DNA from: Candidatus Peribacteria bacterium RIFCSPHIGHO2_01_FULL_55_13
GTDB lineage: Bacteria; Patescibacteriota; Gracilibacteria; Peribacterales; Peribacteraceae
Direction of reading: 5' to 3'
NCBI GenBank assembly: GCA_001788925.1
Contig: MFXS01000001.1
Span: forward strand, 2,842-48,506
DNA: 45,665 bases
The position numbers and the translations under genes are program-made. Below, piece by piece: positions 26,043 through 35,103 of this stretch. The number at the start of each line of letters is the position of its first letter. Positions within the stretch are counted from its first letter, which is position 1. Below the pieces are notes generated by a model. That model saw only the letters and a program-made list of their open reading frames with translations. It made no database searches and had not been told where the DNA came from.

Positions 26043-27203
26043 ATGCTGAAAAAACGCACTGTCTGCTTCGTCATCACCTCACAGATCCACTACGCGAGAA
26101 GCCGCTCGTTGATCCGCGCCATCCGCGCGCATCCCGAACTTGAGCTCAAAATCGCCGTTGCCGCATCGGCGATCCTTCCCCAGTACGGCGACGTGCTCAC
26201 CGCCATGGAGGAAGATGGAATTCGGTGTGATGCCAAAATCGTCATGACACTTGCGGGAGGGAGCACGGTGGCTATGGCGAAGACGACTGGCATCGGCATC
26301 ACGGAGTTCGCAACGGCGTTCGATAATCTGCGACCGGACATCGTGCTCATCCGCGGGGACCGTTATGAGGTGCTTGCGGCGACCGTCGCAGCCGGATACA
26401 TGAATATTCCGATTGCTCATCTCGAAGGCGGAGACCTGAGTGGCAGTATCGATGAAAGCGTGCGTCACGCCGTCACAAAAATCGCACACATCCACTTCAC
26501 CACCAATGAAAAATCTGCAGCCCGCGTGCGGCAGATGGGAGAGGACCCGAAATACGTCTTCGTTTCGGGGTGCCCAGAGCTGGAGCAACTTGCGGAACAC
26601 GACGCGGAGATCACCTCGGCAGAACTCAACCAAAGAGGCGTGGGATCTGATCTCAATCTTCAAAAGCCCCTCCTGATGGTGATGTACCATCCCATCACGA
26701 GTGAGAAGGACAATCGCAAGCATACAGAAACGTTGCTCAATGTTATTCATACCATGGGAATCCAGACTGTGTGGTTCTGGCCGAACGTCGATGCAGGAAC
26801 GGATGACGTCGCGAAGGCGATACGCGTGTTTCGAGAGAAAGTCCGCCCCGCCCACATGCACTTCATCACATACTTCCAGCCAGATAAATTTGTTGCTCTG
26901 CTTAAGAAATCCGCCTGTCTCGTCGGAAACTCTTCCGCTGGCATCAAAGAATGCTCTTATCTCGGCATCCCTGCAGTAAATATCGGACATCGCCAAGACG
27001 GCCGCACGCGCGGACCCAATGTCCAAGACGCTGCCGAGGACGCCGATGCTATTCGCACGGCGATTGAGATGCAGCTCAAGCACGGAAAGTATCCCATGAG
27101 TGACGTGTATTACCGTAAAGACGCATGTGCTTACATCGCAAATATGCTTGCGAAGATCCCTCTCTATACCCAGAAATATTTTCACGAAAGCGACCGTGCC
27201 TAA
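26043..27203 (+). CDS. Hydrolysing UDP-GlcNAc 2-epimerase, NeuC2
   Basis: 386 residues, full set of family motifs: 'RGDRYEVLAATVAA', 'IAHLEGGDLSGSIDESVRHAVTK', 'VSGCPELEQL', 'MYHPITSEKDN', 'GNSSAGIKECSYLGIPAVNIGHRQDGR'. Enzymes of this type convert UDP-GlcNAc (or its 2,4-diacetamido-6-deoxy relative in LegG) to the free ManNAc-type sugar plus UDP, the substrate of NeuB. It overlaps the following neuA2 start by 8 bp. It contrasts with NeuC-like 1 at 16391-17512, which lacks several of these residues. Confidence 0.92.
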   Translation: MLKKRTVCFVITSQIHYARSRSLIRAIRAHPELELKIAVAASAILPQYGDVLTAMEEDGIRCDAKIVMTLAGGSTVAMAKTTGIGITEFATAFDNLRPDIVLIRGDRYEVLAATVAAGYMNIPIAHLEGGDLSGSIDESVRHAVTKIAHIHFTTNEKSAARVRQMGEDPKYVFVSGCPELEQLAEHDAEITSAELNQRGVGSDLNLQKPLLMVMYHPITSEKDNRKHTETLLNVIHTMGIQTVWFWPNVDAGTDDVAKAIRVFREKVRPAHMHFITYFQPDKFVALLKKSACLVGNSSAGIKECSYLGIPAVNIGHRQDGRTRGPNVQDAAEDADAIRTAIEMQLKHGKYPMSDVYYRKDACAYIANMLAKIPLYTQKYFHESDRA

Positions 27204-27903
27204 AGGCATCTCTGTTCTTGGCGTCATTACCGCGCGAGGAGGATCGCAGGGTATACCACGGAAAAATATCGCAGCACTCCTGGGAAAACCACTGATCGCC
27301 TACACCATTGCCGCCGCAAAGGAGAGCAAACTTCTCACGACATGCATCGTCTCGACCGACAATGAGGAAATCGCAAATATGGCAAAAGATCTTGGCGCAG
27401 ATGTACCGTTTCTACGTCCTGCAATGCTTGCAAAAGACTCCAGCAAATCCATCGACGTCATGGCGCATGCGTTGGAATGGATGGAGAAGAACCGCAGCAA
27501 GATATTCGACTACGCCATGATCCTACAACCGACATCTCCGCTGCGCACCGGGGAAGACATTGATGCAACAATCCGCATCGCCGCACAGACTGGTGCCGAT
27601 TCAGTGATGAGTATGGTGGAACTCGTGGATTTTTCCGTTCCGAAACTTAAGCGTATCAAGGACAACTGCATCTTTCCGCTTTTTGAAGAGGAAGGAAAGG
27701 AATCGGCGCATCGCAATACCGGAGAGCCGGTCTTCAAAAGAAATACCGCGATCTATCTGACAAAAACAGAGCTTCTGCGCGCCGGTGACATGTTCGGGAA
27801 AAATTCTCGCGCCTACATCATGCCCAGAGACCGCAGCATTGACATCAATGATGCAGTAGATTTTGCGACGGCTGAATCCCTCCTCCGTTTACACAAAAAT
27901 TGA
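27196..27903 (+). CDS. CMP-nonulosonate cytidylyltransferase 2 (NeuA)
   Basis: 235 residues. 'VITARGGSQGIPRKN', 'CIVSTDNEEIANMAKDLGADV', 'MILQPTSPLRTGEDIDATI', 'RNTAIYLTKTELL' and 'IDINDAVDFATAESLL' are typical of single-domain CMP-sialate synthetases. It activates the product of NeuB3. I choose the GTG at 27196, which overlaps the neuC2 stop. The ATG at 27100 lies far inside neuC2 and adds a segment with no family match. Last gene of the neuB3-neuC2-neuA2 operon; its end faces the deacetylase gene across 19 bp with no terminator. Confidence 0.9.
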   Translation: MPKGISVLGVITARGGSQGIPRKNIAALLGKPLIAYTIAAAKESKLLTTCIVSTDNEEIANMAKDLGADVPFLRPAMLAKDSSKSIDVMAHALEWMEKNRSKIFDYAMILQPTSPLRTGEDIDATIRIAAQTGADSVMSMVELVDFSVPKLKRIKDNCIFPLFEEEGKESAHRNTGEPVFKRNTAIYLTKTELLRAGDMFGKNSRAYIMPRDRSIDINDAVDFATAESLLRLHKN

Positions 27904-27922
27904 GCATAAACGACCGTCCAAT

Positions 27923-28891
27923 TCATGAATTTGGCGCATGCGATGCCACAGGTGGGAAGGCAATTGCGTCATGACGGGGGATATCCAGAGCGTCGCAGGT
28001 GTTCGCATGCGTAAGGAATCGCCGAACGGCGAATGCCATGGAATACCCGCAAGACCGCAGTATGTCCTTCGTGATGTCATTAAAGGTATGTACTCCACCG
28101 TACGGATAACAGAATGGAACATCGATCTGACCGGTGAGATCCCTCGCTGCCGCGATGCCGCCTTCCACTTCCCCCCTCTGCTCTGCGGCATCCAGGCGAG
28201 AGAGTACCCGATGCGTCAGAGTATGGGTGCCCCATGTCATGCCGGCAAGCGCCATCTCCTTGGCTTGCTGCGGTGAAACGTAGAATGTTCGCGCGATTAC
28301 TGCGGGATCCCCCACATGCTCACGGAAAAGCGCATCCAGAAGTTCATCGCAGATATCGTACGGCAATTGGTAGTTGAGAAATGTCTTTACCGCCGCGATG
28401 GAATCGAGATCTTTCGGATACAGCCCCTCACGTTTTTTGGTGTCGAGGACATAACGTTTTGTAATGCGCTGAAGACCACGTTGCACCGAAGCCATAAACG
28501 CCGCGTCGCCGATGGCGGAGAGAATGAGATGGATTTTATGCACATTGAGGAGCACGGCCTTCCCCGTGAACACTCCGTCGCATGCAAAGAAAACACCGCT
28601 AAGACCGCGATCGCGGAGTATGGGAAATACCGTTCTGTAGTGATCTAGGAGTCCGTCATCAAACGTCAACAACGCGGCAGGTTCATTGAACGAATGCTTT
28701 CCCTGAACGGCGGCGACAAATTCATCATAATGGATAATGCGATATCGCTCTGTAAACCAATCAAGTTGGCGCTGAAAATCCATGGTCGATAATGCATAAA
28801 TACCGCGAAAGGGAGAGTCATCGGCATCACGGATGTAGTGATACATGACAACGGCACACGGATACCCGACGGAGATCCTTGGTGCGCTCAC
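27923..28891 (-). CDS. Polysaccharide/sugar deacetylase (NodB/CE4-like), cytosolic
   Basis: 322 residues. 'VVMYHYIRDADDSP', the metal motif 'LTFDDG' (76-80), 'GTHTLTH' (His222, His226) and 'CYPYGG' define the NodB/CE4 deacetylase fold. There is no signal peptide or membrane anchor, so it probably acts in the cytosol on a nucleotide sugar or lipid-linked sugar. The GTG start overlaps the TGA of the formyltransferase by 4 bp (GTGA), so they are translated together. Removal of an acetyl group followed by N-formylation is a reasonable inference. Confidence 0.85.
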   Translation of the reverse strand: MSAPRISVGYPCAVVMYHYIRDADDSPFRGIYALSTMDFQRQLDWFTERYRIIHYDEFVAAVQGKHSFNEPAALLTFDDGLLDHYRTVFPILRDRGLSGVFFACDGVFTGKAVLLNVHKIHLILSAIGDAAFMASVQRGLQRITKRYVLDTKKREGLYPKDLDSIAAVKTFLNYQLPYDICDELLDALFREHVGDPAVIARTFYVSPQQAKEMALAGMTWGTHTLTHRVLSRLDAAEQRGEVEGGIAAARDLTGQIDVPFCYPYGGVHTFNDITKDILRSCGYSMAFAVRRFLTHANTCDALDIPRHDAIAFPPVASHAPNS

Positions 28892-29697
28892 GCGTGCGGC
28901 ACGGGAAGAAGATCCAAAGCACGGTCACGCGCGTCCTTCTCACGCAAGTAATCGAGGATCATGCCACGAGCGAAATTTGCATAGAGCGTCCGGACGGCAT
29001 CCGCGTTGAAGTGCTTTCGGAGGTACAGTTTGCCGATATCCGTACGCTGAGGAGCGGCGTGGATGGTTCTTCGCGCATGCGCGCTGACAACCGCCGGCAA
29101 TGCCTCGACCGCGGCGATGATCGCCGCATTTCCCAGGTCATGCGGACCGCCTTCCGGAGTTATGGTGGGTCGTACATGACAGATGATGTCGCCGCTGTCG
29201 ATTCCGGCATCGAGGTAATGGATGGTTGCGCCTACATACTCCGGTTCGCCATTCACCAGCGGCCAGAAATTCGTTCCCGATCCGCGATAGTAGGGCGAAA
29301 GACCGAGGTGCAGATTGATGATCTTTCCGGCAAACGCTTCGATGATGCCCTCTCGCAGGATGCCGCTGCCGAATACGAGGATGAGTTCGGGCTGCAGTGC
29401 GCGCATCGCCGCAAGTTCACCGGGTGTATTGATAGTGTTGGGCGGCAGGTCATGAACGACCATGTTCCGCGGCAGCTGCTGATCACCCCATTCTTTGAAG
29501 TACTGTTCCTCGGAACGATCGCGTGCGTCAAAATGCTTGGCAATCACTGCACGATCATCGTCGTTGCCCGCATACTCTTCGGGTTTGAATGATTTCTCTT
29601 CACGCCACACGCCGATGACATCGAGCTGTCGGCAGAGGGCGTGGATGAAATACTGATGCCGGAGAAATGTACTGGTAAGAAGGAGGATGCGCGGCAT
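28888..29697 (-). CDS. Formyltransferase-family protein (likely sugar N-formyltransferase)
   Basis: 269 residues. The formyl_trans_N core has 'ILVFGSGILREGIIEAFAGKIINLHLGLSPYYRGSG' with the catalytic Asn128 and His130, and 'GATIHYLDAGIDSGDII' with the acidic residue. It uses 10-formyl-tetrahydrofolate to formylate an amine. It lacks the tRNA-binding C-terminal domain of methionyl-tRNA formyltransferase and sits in a sugar locus beside a deacetylase, so a sugar amine is the likely acceptor. First gene of a two-gene minus operon, divergent from the dehydrogenase. Confidence 0.83.
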   Translation of the reverse strand: MPRILLLTSTFLRHQYFIHALCRQLDVIGVWREEKSFKPEEYAGNDDDRAVIAKHFDARDRSEEQYFKEWGDQQLPRNMVVHDLPPNTINTPGELAAMRALQPELILVFGSGILREGIIEAFAGKIINLHLGLSPYYRGSGTNFWPLVNGEPEYVGATIHYLDAGIDSGDIICHVRPTITPEGGPHDLGNAAIIAAVEALPAVVSAHARRTIHAAPQRTDIGKLYLRKHFNADAVRTLYANFARGMILDYLREKDARDRALDLLPVPHA

Positions 29698-29722
29698 GCG
29701 GCAGCAATGCTATCCTGCCGAT
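29698..29722. promoter_or_regulatory. 25-bp bidirectional promoter region
   Basis: Plus strand: TATCCT (29711-29716), ending 6 nt before a GTG at 29723. Minus strand: TAGCAT (complement of 29707-29712), ending 9 nt before the ATG at 29697. The hexamers overlap by 2 bp, as at 17513-17534. Confidence 0.5.
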
Positions 29723-30679
29723 GTGATAAGACTCAAGATTCTCTGTACTATCGGCAAGGGATTCGCTCCTGAAGGCAAACGGATTCTGGAATCCCTCGGC
29801 AGCGTTGCCTATGCAACACCTAATCAAAAACAGATTACCGGCATGATTGGGAAATATGACATTGTCGTGGCGCAACTTGGCATCACGTTTACCGCCGACA
29901 TCTTGAAACGGGCAAAGAACCTGAAGATTCTCGCGACTCCCGCAACCGGCACGGACCACATTGATCTTGTTGCCGCAAAAGCATTGGGCATCACCGTGCT
30001 CAGCCTTAAACACGAGATTCCTTTCCTCAGGACCATCCCCTCTACGGCGGAACACACTTGGGGGCTGCTCCTTGCGCTGCTGCGCCACATCGTCCCTGCG
30101 GCGAATGACGTCATAGGAGGAATGTGGAACGGGAAACCTTTCGCCGGAACGGAGCTGAAGGGGAAAACGCTCGGCGTTATCGGCGTCGGAAGACTCGGAA
30201 CGATTGTGGCGGGATATGGCAAGGCCTTCGGATTGGATGTCATCGGATGCGATATCAAAAAAATACCGAAATCGGTATGTCGGCAGGTGTCCATGGATAT
30301 CCTGCTACGCACCAGCGATATCGTCTCGCTGCATGTGCACCTCACGGAGAAAACGAAGAATCTGATCGGCGGCGCGGAACTGAAAAAGATGAAACCCTCT
30401 GCGGTGCTGCTCAATACTTCACGGGGTGGAATCCTGGACCAGGATGCGCTCCTCCGTGCGCTCAAGTCCAAGACCATTACCGGCTACGCGGGAGACGTTC
30501 TTGCGGGAGAAATGCAATTCGGCACCGATTGTTCGAAGCATCCTCTGGTGCGGTACGCCAAAACGCATGGGAATGTGCTCCTCACGCCCCATATCGGTGG
30601 ACGCACCTACGAGGCACGCATGAAAACCGACGTGTTTATTGCCGCACGCATGAAGGAAGCACTCTCTTCAAAAAAATAA
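29723..30679 (+). CDS. D-2-hydroxyacid dehydrogenase (phosphoglycerate-dehydrogenase-like)
   Basis: 318 residues, NAD-binding 2-hydroxyacid dehydrogenase. 'ATPATGTDHIDL', 'AEHTWGLLLALLR', 'LGVIGVGRLGTIV' (GxGxxG), 'LNTSRGGILDQDALLRAL' with the catalytic Arg, and 'TPHIGGRT' with the catalytic His. It oxidises or reduces a 2-hydroxyacid. In glycan loci such genes feed unusual acids or lactyl groups, but the substrate here is unknown. The start is placed at GTG 29723, with TATCCT 6 nt upstream; upstream ATGs at 29687 and 29696 would overlap the divergent gene's start. Confidence 0.83.
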   Translation: MIRLKILCTIGKGFAPEGKRILESLGSVAYATPNQKQITGMIGKYDIVVAQLGITFTADILKRAKNLKILATPATGTDHIDLVAAKALGITVLSLKHEIPFLRTIPSTAEHTWGLLLALLRHIVPAANDVIGGMWNGKPFAGTELKGKTLGVIGVGRLGTIVAGYGKAFGLDVIGCDIKKIPKSVCRQVSMDILLRTSDIVSLHVHLTEKTKNLIGGAELKKMKPSAVLLNTSRGGILDQDALLRALKSKTITGYAGDVLAGEMQFGTDCSKHPLVRYAKTHGNVLLTPHIGGRTYEARMKTDVFIAARMKEALSSKK

Positions 30680-30685
30680 CCTCGC

Positions 30686-30691
30686 TATACT
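30686..30691 (+). promoter_or_regulatory. -10 element of the methyltransferase gene
   Basis: TATACT ends 6 nt before the ATG at 30698, with no Shine-Dalgarno between. No good -35 is seen. Confidence 0.45.
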
Positions 30692-30697
30692 GCGCCC

Positions 30698-31378
30698 ATG
30701 GCATTCGACCGTGCCCTTGTAGAACGCATCCCCGGCTGGCTCACGCGCAAAGAGGCATCTTTACTCTACGGTTTGGCACGTCGCTGCACCGGCAAAGGTG
30801 TCATCGTTGAAATTGGTTCCTGGAAGGGAAAATCCACCGCATGTCTCGGGCAAGGATCGCGCGATGGCGCGGGAGTAAAAGTGCACGCAATCGACCCGTT
30901 TACAGGTTCCTCCGAGCACGGTGACGTTTACACGTTCCCCGAATTCCAGAGCAACGTGAAAGCCACGGGGATCGAATCATTGGTCACGCCGCACCCCATG
31001 ACTTCCAAAGATGCTGCCATCGGATGGACAGAGCCCATCGAACTTCTCTGGATCGACGGCGCACATGAATACGAATTTGTGCATCTCGACTACACACTCT
31101 GGGAACCACACCTGGTGCCAGGCGGAGTGATCGCCTTTCATGATTCCACGGATCCCGGTGTATGGCCGGTGATTGATACGTATCTCTTTCGTGGAAAAGG
31201 ATTTCGGCGTGTCCGCTTCATCGACGGCGTGACGTATGCCGTGAAGGGCAAGCCCCTCTTCGGTGCAAACCGGCTGATGATGCTCACGAGAGACATCAAA
31301 TACTTCCTGTGGAAGAAGAAGGACAACTGGAAAAAGCGTAGACGCAGACGCAAGCAGACGGCGTTCGTCGGCTGTTAA
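30698..31378 (+). CDS. Class I SAM-dependent methyltransferase (methyltransf_24-like)
   Basis: 226 residues. 'VIVEIGSWKGKSTACLG' is the SAM-binding loop. 'VHAIDPFTG', 'LLWIDGAHEYEFVHLDY' and 'LVPGGVIAFHDS' match the cephalosporin-hydroxylase/methyltransf_24 group, often found in glycan loci, where they O-methylate sugars. The C-terminus is very basic (a KKRRRRRK run), possibly for membrane contact. It ends by overlapping the end of the convergent ABC transporter gene by 4 bp. Confidence 0.82.
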   Translation: MAFDRALVERIPGWLTRKEASLLYGLARRCTGKGVIVEIGSWKGKSTACLGQGSRDGAGVKVHAIDPFTGSSEHGDVYTFPEFQSNVKATGIESLVTPHPMTSKDAAIGWTEPIELLWIDGAHEYEFVHLDYTLWEPHLVPGGVIAFHDSTDPGVWPVIDTYLFRGKGFRRVRFIDGVTYAVKGKPLFGANRLMMLTRDIKYFLWKKKDNWKKRRRRRKQTAFVGC

Positions 31379-33186
31379 AACTTTTGCTCCTCCCACAACC
31401 GGTGAAAGAGCTCCTTGCGATCCAGAAGTTCCTCGAGCGTGCCCTCTTCCACGCTCTGCCCGTCCTTGAGGACGATGATCTTGTCGGCATGTTTGATAGT
31501 GGAGAGCCGGTGCGCAATAACGATCGCGGTACGGCCGGTGATGGCCTCATCGATGGCTTCCTGAATGAGTTTCTCCGTTCCGCTATCCAGCGAGCTCGTC
31601 GCCTCGTCGAGAATGAGGATCTCCGCGCCCCTAAGAAGCGCCCGGGCGATGGCAACGCGCTGCTTCTCCCCGCCGGAGAGCTTCACGCCGCGATCGCCGA
31701 TGAGTGTTGCGATCCCCTGGGGCAGCCGCTCGATGAATTCCGAGAGACGCGCGCGGCGGAGCACCTCCTGTAGCGCTTCATCGGTGACATCTTCAAGCCC
31801 GTAGAGGATGTTGTTGCGCAGGGAATCATGGAGGAGCAACGTCTCCTGACTGACGATCGCCACATGCGCCAGGTAGGACTCGAGCGTGAAGGAACGGATG
31901 TCTTGCCCGTCAATGAAGATCGACTGCGGGGGGCAATCGTAGTACCGCATCAGGAGATGAATGAGCGTGCTCTTGCCCGCTCCAGAGGGGCCGACGATCG
32001 CCGTCATCTTCCCTTTATCGATGGTGAAGGAAAGATTCTTGAGCACCATGCGTTCGTTGTAGGAGAAGGAAAGATCCCTGCAGGCGATTCCCGTCGTCAT
32101 CCCGGAAAACGGCGTGCTCCCGCCCCGCACGAAGAATTTTCCGGTGTCATCGAAAACAGTGAGCACCGCATCGAGCGGCCCCGCGGTGTGAGCCATCACG
32201 CCGCGGAATCCCGATACCATGCCGAATTTGCTGGTGGCATTGACTACGACGTAGAAGTACACGATGAGCGCCGGCGCGGAGGCGATCTGGCTGCGGCCGA
32301 AGATGAAAAGAGCACCTCCGAAAATGGTCGCGACGACCAGAATCATTACGGTTTCCTGGATCGGCTGGATGAACGAAAGCAGGATGTTGCCACGGAAATC
32401 CAGGCGGGCTTTCTGGTCGCTGATCTGGGTGTAGTGCTGCTGCTCCAGCCGCTGCGTGCAGTACGCTTTCACAAGGGGCATGGTGGAAAGGATCTCGATG
32501 GATTTCTTGTTGAGCGCAGAACCGCGCTCCGTGGTGATGTGGGAGAGGTTTCTGAGCCGCACCACCACCGTCTTCACGAGAATATGGAGGAGGAGGAATG
32601 GCGGAATCGCAATGATGGTGAGTTGCCAGGAAATCAGCAGCATCACAACGAGGTAGGCCGAGAGCGCGAAAAGTGAATTGATGAATTTGTCGATGCCGAT
32701 GAGCGGCTGCAGGGCCTTGCGCGAAAATTCCAGGAGCACCACGCCGTGGTGCCCGATGTTGCTGGTATCGAAGAATAACTTGCCGAAGCTCAGGTAGCGC
32801 GCAAAGAGCTCCTTACGCAGGTGATGGATGGTGCGCTCCGAGAAGTACGACATGCTGATGACGGAGAGAAGCCGCAGGAGGCTTTTGAGGATGTAGATGC
32901 AGATGAAACTGCCGAGAAGCACCGCAAAGAGCAGACGATCATTGGCAAGAACCGCCGGAGGCAGCATCTGCATGATGTCACCGAGCACGGGCGTGTCCGT
33001 CACGAAGGAGAAACTCTGTTTCAGGAATCCGTTCAGGATGGGAACGAGGAGTCCCATGCCCACGCCCTCGAACGTCGCCGCGAGAACCGCAAACGAAATC
33101 GGTATGATGATGTGAATGGGGCGGATGTGAATCCGCCGCAAAAGATAGACCAGTTTCCCGAATGTCGAGGAGGGCTGCAGTTGCAT
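31375..33186 (-). CDS. ABC exporter, MsbA/lipid-flippase-like (TMD-NBD fusion)
   Basis: 603 residues. Six membrane helices (about 20-330) precede a nucleotide-binding domain (about 365-600) with Walker A 'GPSGAGKST' (399-407), signature 'LSGGEKQR' (503-510), Walker B 'ILILDE' (523-528) and an H-loop 'IAHRLST'. Half-transporters of this type dimerise and flip lipid-linked sugars or lipids. In this locus it is the best candidate for moving a glycan-lipid across the membrane; no Wzx or Wzy was seen. The ATG at 33186 is preceded by an AT-rich TATATAT, and it follows the methyltransferase-like gene 33251-34054 in the same direction. Confidence 0.9.
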   Translation of the reverse strand: MQLQPSSTFGKLVYLLRRIHIRPIHIIIPISFAVLAATFEGVGMGLLVPILNGFLKQSFSFVTDTPVLGDIMQMLPPAVLANDRLLFAVLLGSFICIYILKSLLRLLSVISMSYFSERTIHHLRKELFARYLSFGKLFFDTSNIGHHGVVLLEFSRKALQPLIGIDKFINSLFALSAYLVVMLLISWQLTIIAIPPFLLLHILVKTVVVRLRNLSHITTERGSALNKKSIEILSTMPLVKAYCTQRLEQQHYTQISDQKARLDFRGNILLSFIQPIQETVMILVVATIFGGALFIFGRSQIASAPALIVYFYVVVNATSKFGMVSGFRGVMAHTAGPLDAVLTVFDDTGKFFVRGGSTPFSGMTTGIACRDLSFSYNERMVLKNLSFTIDKGKMTAIVGPSGAGKSTLIHLLMRYYDCPPQSIFIDGQDIRSFTLESYLAHVAIVSQETLLLHDSLRNNILYGLEDVTDEALQEVLRRARLSEFIERLPQGIATLIGDRGVKLSGGEKQRVAIARALLRGAEILILDEATSSLDSGTEKLIQEAIDEAITGRTAIVIAHRLSTIKHADKIIVLKDGQSVEEGTLEELLDRKELFHRLWEEQKF

Positions 33187-33250
33187 ATATATACCGATTT
33201 ACGCTATCGCACGGACAGTGCCCGCGCAAGGCAAAGGCACGGACATGCGG

Positions 33251-34054
33251 TTATTTCTTCACCGAAAAAATGACTAGTAGTTGCCACTTTCCTTGAGGAG
33301 GCGACGGAACATCATGCGTGAAGAACACGCGATCGACGTGAGGCGCGAAGAGCGAAAGAATTTCCGCGACCGATTCCAGTCGTTTGATATCGCAGACCTC
33401 ATAACCGCCGGCTATCGCCAGTTCCGCCGCTGTTTCCAGCCGGAATTCCACTCCCACCGCGATCAAGCCGCCGTTGCGCGTAACGCGCACGGCTTCGAGC
33501 GCCGCCTTCGTCGGGGCATGACTGTACGCAAGCACCCATCCCATGGTCACAATCCCGAATGCATTGTCCGCGTACGGCATGGCATGCATGTCGCCCAGAT
33601 CGATCCAGGGCGAGTAGGAAATGAGATCCAGTCCTCGGACATTGCGGAATCCCATACCCATCAAGTTCAAGAGCTCCCCTTCCGAGCGCGGCCCGATGCA
33701 GAGAACGGGAGACGAGCGGCTGATGTGGATCGCGGAGAGAGGATAGGCAAGAAGGCCGGAGCGGTTCCCTCCGAGATGTTTCATCTTCCCCATCTGTAAC
33801 TTATTGTGGAACACCGTATTATGCCCGATGTCTCCTGTGGCAGAATCCAGTGTTCGCAAGCGTCGACGCAGACGGACGTAATACACATAGCGGATGGCGG
33901 TGACAAAAAGCCGTAGGAGATCCACGCGCAGCAGCTGATAGAACGCCTGTTTTACATCATAGGCAAACCACCACGCTTTCTTACGGATCTTTGCCAGGCG
34001 ACTCTTGCGAATCAAAGGGGGAACCGGGGAAGGTATAGGCAAAACGTTGTCCAT
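33251..34054 (-). CDS. SAM-dependent methyltransferase-like protein (type 11)
   Basis: 267 residues. The N-terminal third is basic and aromatic ('AWWFAYDVKQAFYQLLRVD', 'YVYYVRLRRRLR'), perhaps membrane-associated. The C-terminal part has 'VLCIGPRSEGELLNLMGMG', 'GLDLISYS', 'GDMHAMPYADNAFGIVTMGWVLAYS' and 'VTRNGGLIAVGVE', the layout of a methyltransf_11 domain with motif I altered (C-I-G-P-R). The substrate is unknown. Start: ATG 34054 or GTG 34060 (two codons longer). 64 bp before the ABC exporter and on the same strand. Confidence 0.7.
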   Translation of the reverse strand: MDNVLPIPSPVPPLIRKSRLAKIRKKAWWFAYDVKQAFYQLLRVDLLRLFVTAIRYVYYVRLRRRLRTLDSATGDIGHNTVFHNKLQMGKMKHLGGNRSGLLAYPLSAIHISRSSPVLCIGPRSEGELLNLMGMGFRNVRGLDLISYSPWIDLGDMHAMPYADNAFGIVTMGWVLAYSHAPTKAALEAVRVTRNGGLIAVGVEFRLETAAELAIAGGYEVCDIKRLESVAEILSLFAPHVDRVFFTHDVPSPPQGKWQLLVIFSVKK

Positions 34055-34115
34055 AGGCACAGCGGAAAATCCGCAGTCCCAGCACTATACGGAGTTGCTC
34101 CGGGTCAAGCAACCA

Positions 34116-34145
34116 TTGCACTGCGCGATTTCTTTCCACTATAGT
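34116..34145 (+). promoter_or_regulatory. Predicted promoter of the 2OG-oxygenase-like gene
   Basis: TTGCAC (34116-34121), an 18-bp spacer, then TATAGT (34140-34145), ending 6 nt before the ATG at 34152. Leaderless geometry again. Confidence 0.55.
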
Positions 34146-34151
34146 GACCGT

Positions 34152-35087
34152 ATGCTCCCGGTATTGCACGCCTCCGCCGATGCTCTTCTCAAGCGCATCC
34201 GTCGCACGTCGTTCTACTACCAACGGTGGAATAACACGCTCGCGTTCAGCATCAACAATGCGTATGGACGCTACGCTCGCGAATGCGCGGCACGATATGC
34301 GGCAGAGCATGGGACAATGGACCTCCCCCCATCCCCGCTACAGGAAAAAGGTGCCGCCTATTTCCCGCGCATTTTTCCGGCCGACAAAGCTCGTGCGTAC
34401 TCGCAGACCATCACCGAACTCCTAGAGCGTAACGACAGTGTGGTTGAGCGTCCGAAGGAGAGCGATCTCGCCGCTCGCATCCGGGCTCCTCTCCGCACGC
34501 TGGGCACCGATATTCTTGATGCTGTCCGCGCACCGGCTATCCATGATGCTCTGCTCCGTTTTTTCCGCGGTCACTATCGCATTGAATGGATAACCTGCTT
34601 TCGAACATTCCCGGCAAAGCGGGTCGCAGGTTCGTGGCTGTGGCACAGCGATTCCTTCCCTCCGCATACCTGCAAGCTTTTCCTGCATCTCACGCCAGCA
34701 AATGTCGAGACGGGCGCGACGGAATTCATGACCCTTGCCGATACCATGGCCTACCGGCGTGCGGGATATTTCGGTCAGTTCAAGGATGAACGCTTCGCGA
34801 ACCTTGAGGAATTCGCCGCGGCGCACCATCTTCCCTACCGGCCCTTCCATTTTGATGCGGAACCCGGAGATGGAACGCTCTTTGACATGAACTTCTTCCA
34901 CCGCGCCGTACGTCCGGAGCATGCTTTCCGCGACGTCATCCAGTTCTACTTTCTCCCGAGCCCCATCCCGTGGGAACAGCAGTACGAGCGGGATGTCGAG
35001 AAATTGATGGCAGTGACCGGAAATTTCCCGAAGAATCCCCGACCCGGCGCTTCCGTCACGGCGTCATCGCAATCGATGATGATGTGA
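34152..35087 (+). CDS. 2-oxoglutarate/Fe(II) oxygenase-like (phytanoyl-CoA dioxygenase family)
   Basis: 311 residues. 'SWLWHSDSFPPHTCKLFLHL' carries His165-x-Asp167, followed by 'ETGATEFM', and 'FDMNFFHRAVRPEHAFRDVIQF' gives the distal His250 and Arg260. This H-x-D...H plus Arg pattern is the iron- and 2-oxoglutarate-binding core of the PhyH-like double-stranded beta-helix. It would hydroxylate a lipid, sugar or small molecule; the substrate is unknown. An upstream ORF extension to 34005 has no support because the promoter lies in it. Convergent with the GT4 gene at 35104, 16 bp away. Confidence 0.75.
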   Translation: MLPVLHASADALLKRIRRTSFYYQRWNNTLAFSINNAYGRYARECAARYAAEHGTMDLPPSPLQEKGAAYFPRIFPADKARAYSQTITELLERNDSVVERPKESDLAARIRAPLRTLGTDILDAVRAPAIHDALLRFFRGHYRIEWITCFRTFPAKRVAGSWLWHSDSFPPHTCKLFLHLTPANVETGATEFMTLADTMAYRRAGYFGQFKDERFANLEEFAAAHHLPYRPFHFDAEPGDGTLFDMNFFHRAVRPEHAFRDVIQFYFLPSPIPWEQQYERDVEKLMAVTGNFPKNPRPGASVTASSQSMMM

Positions 35088-35103
35088 TGTCCGCCGTCTC
35101 TGT

